Assembly (NCBI GenBank): GCA_034120015.1
Contig: JAXEIF010000022.1
Location: 11,156 to 75,155 of the forward strand
Reading direction: 5' to 3'
From: CALXOJ01 sp034120015
GTDB taxonomy: Bacteria > Spirochaetota > Spirochaetia > JAFGXN01
Length of the DNA stretch: 64,000 bases
Shown here: in pieces, positions 43,183 to 52,497 of the stretch
Numbering within the stretch: the first letter of the stretch is position 1
Layout of the letters: each line of letters opens with the position of its first letter
The notes under the pieces: generated by a model
What the model saw: the letters and a program-made list of their open reading frames with translations, nothing else
Databases searched by the model: none
What the model was told of the DNA's origin: nothing
Made by a program: the position numbers and the translations under genes

Positions 43183-45227
43183 AACGGAAATCGATATCCA
43201 GAGGCGTTCGGGCGGCGACAGTTTGGGAGAAGACAATACGGCCGTCGGCGCAGCTGACGGTAACGGTTAAAAGTGTCGGGTCATCACCGGATCGGACGAC
43301 ATCGATGTCAAAAAGATTGCCGAATGCGGCTATTTTTCTTAAATGTGCATAAGCCCATTCCTTCGGCAGTTGCGGAATCATTGAAAAAGAATGCAGTCCT
43401 GTCGGTCGGATTCCGAAAAGACCCTCCGTAAAAATCCGGCAGTAAAGACCGCTTTCCGCGGACAGATGTTTCTGATTGCCTTCCGGCCAGGCTTCAACCG
43501 GGTACGGAACGTGTTCTCCCAAAAGGCGGTTTTCGGAATATTTTTTCAGCAGCCCGACTGTACGTTCCGTATCACCGGCGTAAAGGGTTCCGCGGAAAGC
43601 ATACAGCGTTGACCGGTCCCAAAACGTTTTTGAGCCGGCTTCCGTTAACAGTCCGTTTTCTGACCATAGGAGGGGCGAGTAGAGAGCCTCGGCGGTTTCT
43701 TCGGCTCTGTCGAAAATTCCCGCTGTCAGCGGAACGGCAATCCACGATCGCAGTTTTTCGTTTTCTTTGTAATAACGGTAGGTCCGGAAACCACTCATGT
43801 CGGCGCCGAAATAGTTCTCGATAGCGGATTTCATTTCGGCGGCTCTTCGGGCATAAAGCGTGCTTTTTTCCGAATCGTTTAACTCCGATGCAAGCGCCGA
43901 AGCGGAAACAAGAGCGTCATAATCAAAGAGAAGATGTGTTCAGGTTGGCTTTCCCCGACGGAAACCGTCCTTCGAGTTCGTCACTGTCGGATAGAACAAC
44001 GCCGTCGGAATTTAATTTCCGGCGGGAATATTCGAGACACCATTCGATTGCGGGAAACAGTTCTTCAGCCGTTTTAAGATCGCCGTATGACAATGCGAAC
44101 CGTGCGGCACCGTAAGCGTACATTGCCGCATCGCCCCGATCTCCGGCTCCGCTCCAGGTACTGTCTCCTTCGGCCACTATGCTTGTAATCAAAGGCGTAT
44201 CAAAATCACCCATGTATTTTTCATACATTTTGTAGCAGTTGACAGCCTGTTGATTTCCGGTTTCGTATCCGGAGAACGGGAAAAAAGGATTGACATATTC
44301 GCACTGGTCGTTTGTCCAGACAGCCGCATAATAGCTGCCGCCTCCGGGGCTGTGCATTAAGCCGCATTTTGTTTCGAAAATGCTTTCGCAGGCGCGCAGT
44401 TTTGCGTAACGGAACATTGTATTGAGAACCGGTTCGGGGGTTTCCAGAATCAGACGTTCGGACAGCTGTTGTGCAAAAAACGTTCTGCTTTTTCCTTCTT
44501 CCGAAGGATCGAAATCGGTGTCGACATATCCTTTGATTCCTGCTGCCAAAACAAAAAAGAAGACGGTCGATTGTCCGGGAAGCAGCTTTCGGTCCGTTGT
44601 GCCGACGGTTCTCGATTTAATTTCATAAGATCCGTAAACGCCTTCTTTTTCCGGTGAGATATACGAATAACCGGGGTCGGTGATGTGGACACGAACCGGA
44701 ACGCCTGTGTCATTGATAATTGTCCACCTTTCGATGTAAGCGGATTTGGTGACAGCCGGTGCTCTGCGGCGAATCACGAGAAGTCCCGTGTCTGATCGGC
44801 ATGAAAATGTCAGAAATTCGTTCAGCGTAATGTCGTTAACATAATAGCGGTCCGTTTCGGTTCCGTTGACAAAGATTCCGGGTCTGATTCTTTCCGTAAC
44901 ATTATGGGCAAATGAAGCATGTGTATCGTTCGGGACGGTTCTGAGCATCGGAAAAACCAGATGTCGTTGAAGAACAAGCTGTTTGTCGGTTTCGACTCCG
45001 TAACTGATAATAGCCGCGCTTTTAAACCCGGCTGCTTCCGTATGATCGTAGTGGGGTAAGGCCGTTTCGTTTTTCAGATTCCAATGAAGTATGCCGTCCC
45101 TATTGACAGTCCATCTCGGTGATGCAGCGGTGCTGTCGGATGTCTTCATCCAGCGTGGAAAAATAAAAGATTCCGCAGTCAGACAGGAAAAAAGAGACAG
45201 ACACATCAACAGCAAAATAGCTTTCAT
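43175..45227 (-). pseudogene. six-hairpin glycosidase-like lipoprotein, frameshifted
   Basis: A lipoprotein signal (LSLFSC) starts a beta domain (about 20-240), then an (alpha/alpha)6 domain with LMHSPGGGSYYAAVWTND, GDFDTPLITSI, and DRGDAAMYAYGAARFA, resembling GH15/GH63/GH65-type catalytic barrels. After residue 434 the frame meets TGA (43925-43923). The continuation is in another frame, reading THLLFDYDALVSAS, then running on to 43175. The shift sits within about 12 bases near 43926-43938, and one missing base just before ACACATCTT restores NLNTHLLFDYD. The downstream part is otherwise intact and in good codon use, so the lesion is recent or a sequencing error. Upstream are TATAAT and a weak GGGAG. 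Specificity is unknown. Confidence 0.8.
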
Positions 45228-45313
45228 GGAAAAAACGCTCCCTGTAAATTATAGTTTCGTCGGAAGTTATTTGTCAAGAAAAAAAGATGACGTGTGAAAA
45301 ATTGATTTCCGGC

Positions 45314-45342
45314 TTGAAAAAATTCGGGTTTTGCCTTACAAT
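45314..45342 (+). promoter_or_regulatory. promoter of the STAS gene (near-leaderless)
   Basis: TTGAAA (45314-45319), exactly 17 bases, TACAAT (45337-45342), then 10 bases to ATG 45353. The expected start of transcription is about 3-4 bases before the ATG. Confidence 0.65.
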
Positions 45343-45352
45343 ATCAAAAGAT

Positions 45353-45931
45353 ATGGCACAAAAATCCACCGGAAACAATATCTATCCTGATGAATATCCG
45401 AAAACACAAAAAAGACGGGAACCTCTGAAAGTCAAGACCAAAGAAATTGATGAAGTCGATGCCTGCCGGATTATTTATGTCTACGGAATGCTTGACGCAA
45501 ATACCGGATATATTTTGCAGGAAGAAATCGATAAAGCTCTGGCGGCTGGTGTGGTTAATTTTATCTTTGATTTGGAAGATTTAAATTATATTTCAAGTCA
45601 GAGTATCGGCATTTTCGGGAATTTAAAAGACACCGTCAAGCCCTACAAAGGCGATGTCGCCATGTACGGTTTACGCGGAAAGGTTCTGGAGATGTTTACC
45701 CTGTTGGGCTTTGCTTCATACTTTATTGTCACAAATGATATATACGAAGCTATCGGCGAACTTTTGACAAAAGATACGACCGAAGAAGAAGAAATTGTTT
45801 ATTTTCCGAAAACTTTTAATTGTCCGATATGCCAGGCAAAGCTGACGGCTCAAAAACAGGGTGTTTATAACTGTTCGAAGTGTAAAACCCGTCTTTTGGT
45901 CAATCCTAAAGGAGAAATTTCCATTATTTAA
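45353..45931 (+). CDS. STAS-domain protein with C-terminal zinc ribbon
   Basis: 192 residues. A STAS (anti-anti-sigma) domain spans about 35-145, with VYGMLDANTGYILQEEI, FDLEDLNYISSQSIGIFG carrying the Ser that is phosphorylated in SpoIIAA-like proteins, and GLRGKVLEMFTLLGF. A C-terminal zinc ribbon follows: CPICQAKL..YNCSKCKTRL. STAS proteins switch partners with serine kinases of the anti-sigma type; none is encoded here. The zinc ribbon fusion is uncommon. ATG 45353 is preferred because the promoter overlaps the alternative start at 45287. It is followed by two overlapping membrane protein genes. Confidence 0.82.
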   Translation: MAQKSTGNNIYPDEYPKTQKRREPLKVKTKEIDEVDACRIIYVYGMLDANTGYILQEEIDKALAAGVVNFIFDLEDLNYISSQSIGIFGNLKDTVKPYKGDVAMYGLRGKVLEMFTLLGFASYFIVTNDIYEAIGELLTKDTTEEEEIVYFPKTFNCPICQAKLTAQKQGVYNCSKCKTRLLVNPKGEISII

Positions 45932-45950
45932 TATTATCCGGGGAGAATTC

Positions 45951-46721
45951 GTGACAAAAGCGCCTGCTTCGATAATTTTGTTTTGTTTTCGTTTTTTCGG
46001 AGTGACGGTTTTTATTTTATTGCCGGATCTTCCGGTGTTTTCGGCTTTTTGTCTGCAAAGTCATGTTGCTCTGACGGGTTCCGTTCTTCTGCAAAGAATG
46101 CTTTACATTTACACGGTTGCGGCGCCTGTGGTATTCTTTTTTGCTTTTACTGCCGGCAGTATTCGGGCTGACCGAAAAACCGTTGCCGGGAATGCGGCGG
46201 AATTTGTTTTGGGGGCGATCGCAGCAACAGTTTCGATTTTGCTGTTTTTGTATTTCTCGGGAAAACCGGAAATGCCGGGCAATCCGTATTTGTATTTTAA
46301 TTACTGTTTTATCGGTACGGAGGCCGATCTTTTTTCCCCGGATTCGTTCGGGGTTTCCGTTTTCCGGCTTTTTTCCGGCGAAGCGGCTGTTCTGCTTCCT
46401 TTCGGATCGTTTTCTTCAATTGCCTTTCGTCTGGTTGAAAACGGAAAGGTTTTCTTCCCGGTTTATGCAGCGGTTCTCTTTACGCTGACAGCGGTTTCCG
46501 CCCGCTTTTGTTCCCGCGGACGATGGCCCCTGTTTAATTTGTCCGTCTGCTTTTTCGCTTTTTATGCAACGGCTTTGATTCATCGTTTATGGCTTACGGC
46601 TGCGGACCGGTTCGCCTTTTCTTCGGTTTTTTTTGCGGCTGGTATTGTCACCGTCGACTTTTTAATTACCGCCGTTATGATTTTTTTAATATGGAGACGA
46701 TCCCGTGATACAGTATTCTAA
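45951..46721 (+). CDS. integral membrane protein of unknown function
   Basis: 256 residues, family not recognised, rich in Phe/Leu/Val with about six to seven predicted transmembrane segments. The start is GTG 45951 with GGGGAG 9 bases before it. The open frame from 45861 would run into the STAS gene without a site. It begins 19 bases after the STAS gene and overlaps the next membrane gene by 17 bases, so the three are one operon. No catalytic motif is visible. Confidence 0.7.
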   Translation: MTKAPASIILFCFRFFGVTVFILLPDLPVFSAFCLQSHVALTGSVLLQRMLYIYTVAAPVVFFFAFTAGSIRADRKTVAGNAAEFVLGAIAATVSILLFLYFSGKPEMPGNPYLYFNYCFIGTEADLFSPDSFGVSVFRLFSGEAAVLLPFGSFSSIAFRLVENGKVFFPVYAAVLFTLTAVSARFCSRGRWPLFNLSVCFFAFYATALIHRLWLTAADRFAFSSVFFAAGIVTVDFLITAVMIFLIWRRSRDTVF

Positions 46722-48297
46722 TGCCCGAAAAGCGCTTTTTGCAGGAACGTTTCTTTCTTTTGTTATATCAGCGGTCATATCCGTGTCTGCGGTTTATGCT
46801 TTGTACCGTTTTGATTCGTATCTGGATTGTTACTATACGCAGGTTTTTTTTGCGGAAGCGGCCGTTCTTTTTCCGTTTTGCTTTGTGTTTTGTTATCTGA
46901 TTTTTTTGTTGATTTTTGCATCCGCCGTACTTCCTTTTGATCATTCCGATCCGAAAAGAATGCTGAACAGGGTTTTATTTTCGGTTTGGCTGTTTCTTGT
47001 TTTTTCTCTGGTCGGTTTTTTCTTTCTGATTCCGGCGGCGAATCAGATTAAAGAACGGGCCTCTTTTCGTTCGTCGGTTGCCGTCGACAGTCTGAATAAA
47101 TTTACCGAAATGTTTCGCGAAAAGAGGTATAATGAAGCATTGAACTTTCTGGGAATTTACGAATCGGTAGATAAAAATGCCGATGCCCGTTTTTCATCTG
47201 CCGATGATACGATTTCCTTTGTTCTGATTCACAGAAGAAAACCTGATGTATCACGAAAAGAATATTGGCTGAATTCGGAAAATCTCCGCAACGAGCTGAA
47301 TTCCCTTATCCGGGAGCAGTTGCCGGCTCCGGTGCAGACGTCCGCAAACGATTATGCTTTAAAGAAACTTGCCTACGAGAAATATTCTTTCGGAAAGGAA
47401 AATAATTATTATCAGCCGATAGCCGAATCGTATAAAATTTTTGCCTATTTATCCGCGATTTCTCCGGAAGATAACGAGCTCGGACTGCATAGGAAACGGG
47501 CCGAAAAAGAAATTCGCCGTCATGTTCTGGTTAAAGACAGAATTCGGGAAGAAAGTGTCTTTCCGCTTTCACATAATATCTGTTTTGTCAATCTCGAAAA
47601 CGAATCTTTGAGGCAGGTTATTTATGCGAGAAAACTGATTTCTCTGACGGGACGTAATCTGGTTGAATCCGTACGGGTAGAAACGGTATACGGCGACGGT
47701 CGGAAATCGGTTTTAAAAGCCGAATACGGGCGTATCGAAAAAGACAGGATTTTATTTGACTCTGTTTATCTGGCGGATCCGACAAAAGTGGTCGGTGGGT
47801 ATTTTACGGAAGGCGGACCCGATGAATTCGTTAACAGTCACTTCGTGCCGCTGTATATTCCGGGGGCGCTTCTGCCTCTTTTTGATTCCGATAACAGGAA
47901 TTTGTCGACAGTGCCGTTTTTTGATCTGATCAGGATTCGCAACCGGTTTCCTGCCGAGCGGGAAATTGCCGGATTTTACGAACAGGAAATTGTTCTTCGA
48001 AGCATCCGGTTGCTGTGTATTCTTCTTGCACCGTTTTTCATTTTATACTGGGGTTTCCGGATGGCGCCGAAAGAGAAAAATCGTAATTCGGGAATAGGTT
48101 ATCAGTTGCCGCTGGTCATTCCGGCGGTCTGCTTTTTTTTCTTTGCCGCCTATCTGGCAGTCGGTTTGGTTTCTGCAGTCGGTGTCATGTTTTTATCCGC
48201 AAAAACGATTTTTATTGCGCTTCCGGGAGTTTTCACGGGGATACTGGTCTGTCTGATTTTCGCGTTTGTCGTTTCCTATAACCGAAGGATGATGTAG
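46705..48297 (+). CDS. membrane protein with large extracytoplasmic domain
   Basis: 530 residues. Three N-terminal helices (about 10-125), a soluble domain of about 300 residues, mixed helical then beta (with QVIYARKLISLTG and VRVETVYGDGRKSV), and about three C-terminal helices (about 425-525). This 3 + beta domain + 3 plan resembles LptF/LptG permeases, but no specific sequence match is evident to me, so I leave it unnamed. The start is GTG with GGAGACG upstream, overlapping the preceding gene. It probably acts with that protein, and the STAS protein may regulate them. Confidence 0.7.
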   Translation: MIQYSNARKALFAGTFLSFVISAVISVSAVYALYRFDSYLDCYYTQVFFAEAAVLFPFCFVFCYLIFLLIFASAVLPFDHSDPKRMLNRVLFSVWLFLVFSLVGFFFLIPAANQIKERASFRSSVAVDSLNKFTEMFREKRYNEALNFLGIYESVDKNADARFSSADDTISFVLIHRRKPDVSRKEYWLNSENLRNELNSLIREQLPAPVQTSANDYALKKLAYEKYSFGKENNYYQPIAESYKIFAYLSAISPEDNELGLHRKRAEKEIRRHVLVKDRIREESVFPLSHNICFVNLENESLRQVIYARKLISLTGRNLVESVRVETVYGDGRKSVLKAEYGRIEKDRILFDSVYLADPTKVVGGYFTEGGPDEFVNSHFVPLYIPGALLPLFDSDNRNLSTVPFFDLIRIRNRFPAEREIAGFYEQEIVLRSIRLLCILLAPFFILYWGFRMAPKEKNRNSGIGYQLPLVIPAVCFFFFAAYLAVGLVSAVGVMFLSAKTIFIALPGVFTGILVCLIFAFVVSYNRRMM

Positions 48298-49578
48298 TCA
48301 GACAGGTAGTCTTTCAATGGCTGCTCCGATGGAGGAAAGTTTTTCGACAATATTTTCGTATCCCCGTTCAATCTGATAAACATTCTGGATGCGGCTGGTG
48401 CCCTCCGCGCACAGTGCCGCAATAATCATTGCCATACCGGCGCGCACATCCGGAGAGCTTAATTTGGCTCCCTGCAGTTTTGACGGTCCGCTGACAACGG
48501 CCCGGTGCGGATCGCATAAGACGATGCGGGCGCCCATGCTGATCAGTTTGTCGACAAAAAACATTCGTGATTCGAACAGTTTTTCGTGAATCAGAACCAT
48601 GCCTTCGACTTGAGAGGCGACAACGGTCATAATGCTGGTGAGGTCGGCCGGAAAACCGGGCCACGGCGCATCGTCGATTTTCGGAATCGCGCCGCCTATA
48701 TCTTCGCTGACTTTCAGTCTCTGATCTGCCGGGACAATGATGTTGTTCCCGTTCGTTTCCCATCGGATACCGAGTTTGGCAAAAGCCAGTTTTGTCATGC
48801 GCATATTTTCGGGGCAGGCGTTTTCGATTTCGAGCCGGCTGTGGGTAACGGCAGCCAGTCCTATAAACGAACCGACCTCCATAAAATCCGATCCGATGGT
48901 AAAGTCGGCACCGTGAAGAGCTTCGACTCCTTCGATGTGCAGCAGGTTCGAACCGATACCGGTAATGCGGGCTCCCATCGCGCACAGCATCCGGCAAAGG
49001 TCGCCGACATGCGGTTCGCATGCCGCATTAAAGATCGTCGTTTTGCCTTCACTGAGGACGGCTGCCATTACGGCATTTTCTGTCGCCGTGACACTGGCTT
49101 CGTCCAAAAACATATCGGTACCGGTCAGGTGGTCGGCGCGAATATTAAATTCCGAATCAATACGGATTTGTGCCCCGAGGGCTTCGAAAGCCAGAAAATG
49201 AGTATCGAGACGGCGGCGACCGATAACATCTCCGCCGGGCGGAGGTAAGATTGCCTGCCGGCAACGGGCCAGCAATGGACCGGCGAGCAAAATCGAGGCG
49301 CGCATTTTCTGGGCGCCTTCTTTCGGGACAACGGTTGTGCTGATATCTTTCGCTTCGAAAGAAAAAATGCCGTCTCCGATCTTTTCGACAGAGACTCCCA
49401 ATTCGCGGACGACGTCCATCATGACTTTTACATCCTCGATTTCGGGAATATTCCGTAATACGATCTTTTCGCAGGTCAGCAGAGTTGCGCAGATACAGGG
49501 AAGGGCGGCGTTTTTGTTGCCGCTTGCTTTGATTTTTCCCGAAAGGGGCCGGTTGCCTTCAATGACATATTTATACAT
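48298..49578 (-). CDS. murA: UDP-GlcNAc 1-carboxyvinyltransferase, Asp-type active site
   Basis: First committed step of peptidoglycan synthesis, adding enolpyruvate to UDP-GlcNAc. 426 residues with N-terminal IKASGNKNAALP, RASILLAGPLLAR and C-terminal DVRAGMAMIIAAL and IERGYENIVEKL. The active-site loop reads PPGGDVIGRRRLDTH, with Asp at residue 117 where most enzymes have the catalytic Cys (Cys115 of E. coli, GGCAIG). Asp at this position is known from Mycobacterium, Chlamydia and Borrelia, and makes the enzyme insensitive to fosfomycin. It has a perfect TTGACA and a -10 that ends 6 bases from ATG. Confidence 0.95.
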   Translation of the reverse strand: MYKYVIEGNRPLSGKIKASGNKNAALPCICATLLTCEKIVLRNIPEIEDVKVMMDVVRELGVSVEKIGDGIFSFEAKDISTTVVPKEGAQKMRASILLAGPLLARCRQAILPPPGGDVIGRRRLDTHFLAFEALGAQIRIDSEFNIRADHLTGTDMFLDEASVTATENAVMAAVLSEGKTTIFNAACEPHVGDLCRMLCAMGARITGIGSNLLHIEGVEALHGADFTIGSDFMEVGSFIGLAAVTHSRLEIENACPENMRMTKLAFAKLGIRWETNGNNIIVPADQRLKVSEDIGGAIPKIDDAPWPGFPADLTSIMTVVASQVEGMVLIHEKLFESRMFFVDKLISMGARIVLCDPHRAVVSGPSKLQGAKLSSPDVRAGMAMIIAALCAEGTSRIQNVYQIERGYENIVEKLSSIGAAIERLPV

Positions 49579-49584
49579 ATCCGC

Positions 49585-49613
49585 AGTTTACCCGTTCTTT
49601 TTTTTTCTGTCAA
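49585..49613 (-). promoter_or_regulatory. promoter abutting murA (leaderless type)
   Basis: Minus strand TTGACA (49613-49608), exactly 17 bases, TAAACT (49590-49585), 6 bases, ATG 49578. No ribosome binding site. Confidence 0.65.
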
Positions 49614-49635
49614 TAAAGATGACGGAAACGTTTTT

Positions 49636-49667
49636 TTGTAGACTAATTTGAATGATTGTTATATTAT
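49636..49667 (+). promoter_or_regulatory. promoter abutting the Rossmann-like gene (leaderless type)
   Basis: TTGTAG (49636-49641), 18 bases, TATATT (49660-49665), or TATTAT at 49662-49667. ATG 49674 follows within 6-8 bases, without a ribosome binding site. Confidence 0.45.
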
Positions 49668-49673
49668 CATTAA

Positions 49674-50327
49674 ATGAGTAAGGTTTATTTGTTTTCCGAT
49701 ATTTCCGAACCTTTTGCATTGCAGTTGGCGAAGAAGTTTTCCGAAAACGGAGATTCCGTTTGGGGAATTGCTTCGGAACCGCTGCCGACGGATAATCCCG
49801 ATTCTGTTTCTTTTCGTAATATTCACTCTTTTTCCGGTACGCCGGGATCTTCGCTGTCGGTTGTTTCTTTTTTTCGGAAAGTACTGAATGAACATGATAA
49901 AATCGACAGCGTGCTGTTTTTCGGAATTCCCGTACAGGAAAATGTTTCCGTTTCGGATTCCGGAAAACTTTATTTCGAAACGCTTGTGGATCGGAAAATC
50001 AAAAATATGATGTTTTTTTTGAGTGAATCCGTTAAACAGATTCGCAGGGGAAAAACAGGTTCGATTGCTTTTATAGATTATTTTGATCCGGCTCGAAAAA
50101 ACATAGCCAATGTATTATGGCAAAGCAGTTTTTGCGGTATAGCGGACTGGATGTGCGCGGTACCGTCTGTCGAAGAAATTCCGGCTGTGTTGTATCGGAT
50201 GAAAAACGAAAAAAAAGATCAGGCAGTGAATTTTATTGCGGAACACTTTAAGGATGAACAGAAAACATATCCGGCCGTTTATGTTTCCGAAGATAAAAAG
50301 TCACGCGGATTTTTCGGGTTGAGGTAA
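49674..50327 (+). CDS. degenerate Rossmann/SDR-like protein
   Basis: 217 residues. The N-terminus (KVYLFSDISEPFALQLAKKFSENGDSVWGIA) looks like the first beta-alpha-beta unit of a short-chain dehydrogenase, with the Gly-rich turn replaced by SDISEPF. Later, FFLSESVKQIRRGKTGSIAFIDYF resembles the SDR region around the catalytic Ser, but the YxxxK motif is not apparent. It may be a non-catalytic relative; I do not recognise a named family. The stop is two bases before the symporter gene, so they are co-transcribed. Confidence 0.65.
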   Translation: MSKVYLFSDISEPFALQLAKKFSENGDSVWGIASEPLPTDNPDSVSFRNIHSFSGTPGSSLSVVSFFRKVLNEHDKIDSVLFFGIPVQENVSVSDSGKLYFETLVDRKIKNMMFFLSESVKQIRRGKTGSIAFIDYFDPARKNIANVLWQSSFCGIADWMCAVPSVEEIPAVLYRMKNEKKDQAVNFIAEHFKDEQKTYPAVYVSEDKKSRGFFGLR

Positions 50328-50329
50328 AT

Positions 50330-51565
50330 ATGAAAAATTGGATGAAGGTTTTATTGGGTGCGTTTCTGGGGTCTGTTATCGGAGCGTTCCTGCCGGCAAA
50401 AGTCGAATTTCTTCACGGGCTTGTCCGGTTCTTTTTTGATTTGTCCGTTAACTTCGGAAAATATATTTTTGTACCGCTGGTTTTCTTTTCCCTTGTTATC
50501 GAGGTGTACGAAATGTACCGGCAGAAAACGCTGAAAAAAATTTTTTTACGGAGTCTGGCCTTTACGGGTGCGGTTGCGTTGCTGGCTGTTCTGTTCGGAA
50601 TGACACTGACGCTCATTTTGTCGCCGCAGAGACTTTCCCACATTATTCCCGAAGCGGAAGTTTACCGTGTTCCGGAGCTTGCGGATTTTTTTCTTTCCTT
50701 TGTACCGTCCGATATGATACAGGTGTTTTTTAATCCGTACGGTATTCTTTTTCCTGCAGTGATTTTGGCTTTTCTGATCGGGGTCAATCTTTCTTTCGAC
50801 CGTTTGGCTACCAAGTCGATTTCTACATTGTTTGATTCGTTTTCGAAACTGTTTCAGCATATCAATACGTTTGTTGTCGATATCCTCTGGATTATGATTT
50901 TTTTCATTTCGCTGCAGTTTTCGTATTCGCTGAAATCGGGACCGGCGTTGAATGCCGACATTGTCTATTTCATTCTGTTTCTGGTGCTCGAAGCGGTGCT
51001 GTTTTTGTTTGTGTTCTGTCCGGCACTGCTGTTTCTGTTTTTTAAAGAAAAAAATCCTTATAAGCTGCTGTTCGGACTGATGACACCGGCATTGACGGCT
51101 TTTCTTTCGGGAGATGTTCTGCTCGCCCATTCCGTAATGATGAAACACAATGAAAAGAATTTGGGAGTTGACGTTACAACCAATTCTTTTCTGACGGGGT
51201 TTTTTGCGGCTGTTTTTCGGCCGGGAACGGTGATGATGACCGTTTCCGCTTTTCTGATGATTTTAAAATCGCAGTCGGGGCTGACAATTTCGTTTTCGTC
51301 CGTGCTCATTGCCGTTTTGCTGTCTCTTGTGTTGGCATTATATACGGGGACAATTCCCGTTGTAGGATCGTTTTTCTCGGTCATTGTGATGTGCGGATTT
51401 TACGGGGTTGTCAAATCGGATGCCTACAATCTGCTTGTTCCGATGCTGCCGATTCTGTTCGGATTGTCGGCTTTTATCGATACGGTGTGTTCCGGACTGT
51501 GTGCCTATCTGATTGCAAGGCAGACAGGATCCGTTCGTATTGTCGGAGTCAAAGATTTTTATTGA
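50330..51565 (+). CDS. dicarboxylate/amino acid:cation symporter (DAACS)
   Basis: 411 residues, about eight transmembrane helices plus two re-entrant loops, of the sodium:dicarboxylate family (PF00375, GltP/GltT/DctA). N-terminal GSVIGAFLPAKVEFL and FIFVPLVFFSLVIEVY, central FNPYGILFPAVILAFLIGV, and the substrate region, where the usual serine-rich HP1 stretch reads LSGDVLLAHSV and the last helix reads PMLPILFGLSAFIDTV. It would take up glutamate, aspartate or C4-dicarboxylates with Na+ or H+, possibly fumarate or its precursors for the fumarate reductase (inference). GAGG precedes the ATG. Confidence 0.85.
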   Translation: MKNWMKVLLGAFLGSVIGAFLPAKVEFLHGLVRFFFDLSVNFGKYIFVPLVFFSLVIEVYEMYRQKTLKKIFLRSLAFTGAVALLAVLFGMTLTLILSPQRLSHIIPEAEVYRVPELADFFLSFVPSDMIQVFFNPYGILFPAVILAFLIGVNLSFDRLATKSISTLFDSFSKLFQHINTFVVDILWIMIFFISLQFSYSLKSGPALNADIVYFILFLVLEAVLFLFVFCPALLFLFFKEKNPYKLLFGLMTPALTAFLSGDVLLAHSVMMKHNEKNLGVDVTTNSFLTGFFAAVFRPGTVMMTVSAFLMILKSQSGLTISFSSVLIAVLLSLVLALYTGTIPVVGSFFSVIVMCGFYGVVKSDAYNLLVPMLPILFGLSAFIDTVCSGLCAYLIARQTGSVRIVGVKDFY

Positions 51566-51603
51566 TCGAATATGTTGACAGGAATGCAGCGTCCGGTCGG
51601 AAA

Positions 51604-51963
51604 TTATATTTTTCTTTGCCGATCGACGGTCACCCAAACAGCCGCCGTATTCGGCAGAATTCCCGGTTTGCAAAGAGAAACCGACACTGTCTTTGTTTGA
51701 GGAAACCGGTCCAATATAAGATCGGCCGTTTTTCCCGCCAGTGTTTCCAAAAGACGGAATGACGAAGCGCCGATGAAATCGGCGACCGTTTGCGTCAGTA
51801 CCGCGTAGTCGACGGCGGCATCGACGTTGTCGGTGCTTTCCGCGGCGGTTGAGTCGTAGGAAGCGGCCACTGTTGCCAATACGGGAATCGGATTTACCCG
51901 TTCCCAATCTTCGACACCGATAACAGTATGTGCTGTTATTTTTTCGATTGTCACTGTAGTCAT
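51604..51963 (-). CDS. folB: dihydroneopterin aldolase
   Basis: 119 residues, folate biosynthesis, cleaving 7,8-dihydroneopterin to 6-hydroxymethyl-dihydropterin. Typical pieces are VIGVEDWER near the start, the DAAVDYAVLTQTV segment, FRLLETLAGKTADLIL and the C-terminal VSLCKPGILP with the catalytic Lys. The family length is normal. Other folate genes are not nearby. A GGAG lies 10 bases before ATG. Confidence 0.88.
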   Translation of the reverse strand: MTTVTIEKITAHTVIGVEDWERVNPIPVLATVAASYDSTAAESTDNVDAAVDYAVLTQTVADFIGASSFRLLETLAGKTADLILDRFPQTKTVSVSLCKPGILPNTAAVWVTVDRQRKI

Positions 51964-52029
51964 GCGAGTTCTTCTCCGCTTCTTTTTATCAAAAAAAAAT
52001 AAAAAAAAAAACGAATTTCGCGATTTTTA

Positions 52030-52038
52030 TGTTATAAT
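52030..52038 (+). promoter_or_regulatory. extended -10 abutting the thioesterase (leaderless type)
   Basis: TGTTATAAT (TGn plus a perfect TATAAT at 52033-52038) ends 5 bases before ATG 52044. An A-rich tract lies upstream in place of a -35. Confidence 0.6.
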
Positions 52039-52043
52039 ATCTT

Positions 52044-52433
52044 ATGATAATCGAGAAGTTTTATCCTGCTATAGCTGATACGGACGGATTGCGGCATATG
52101 AACAATCTGGCCATACAGTACTGGCTTGAAAAAGCCCGTAATCCTGTTTTTAAAATTTGTAACCCGTCACTGTCTTTCGAAACATGGAATCAGATTATGG
52201 TTCGCAGTGAAGTTGATTTTTTGCATCAGGCTTATTTCGGTTCCGAGTGCGAAATTCGAACCGGACTTTCCAAGCTGGGACGCAGCTCGATGAGCATATA
52301 TCAGGAACTGCATCAGGGAGAGCATATTTGTGCCAAGTCAACCGTTATTACGGTCTTCTTTGATTTCGGGACGCAGAAGTCCGTCGAAATTCCTTCCGAT
52401 ATTCGACGTGAGCTCGAAAAATTACTGATATAA
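52044..52433 (+). CDS. acyl-CoA thioesterase, hot-dog fold (YbgC/FcbC family)
   Basis: 129 residues with the 4-hydroxybenzoyl-CoA thioesterase pattern: ADTDGLRHMNNLAIQYWLEKAR (the catalytic region, with Asp in D-x-DGLRHMNN) and SEVDFLHQAYFGSECEI. It would hydrolyse acyl-CoA or acyl-ACP in the cytoplasm; the substrate is open. It stands alone, with an extended -10 immediately before ATG, and is followed by a glycosidase gene with its own GAGAGG site. Confidence 0.87.
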   Translation: MIIEKFYPAIADTDGLRHMNNLAIQYWLEKARNPVFKICNPSLSFETWNQIMVRSEVDFLHQAYFGSECEIRTGLSKLGRSSMSIYQELHQGEHICAKSTVITVFFDFGTQKSVEIPSDIRRELEKLLI

Positions 52434-52497
52434 AAAGTCAACCGATTTACATTTCCGAAGGAATGTGTTACTATTTGAAGTTTGACGAGAGGATTTT

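Noticed and set aside
45287..45352. Longer N-terminus for the STAS protein
   Set aside because: A promoter with ideal 17-bp spacing lies inside this stretch, so the transcript probably begins after it.
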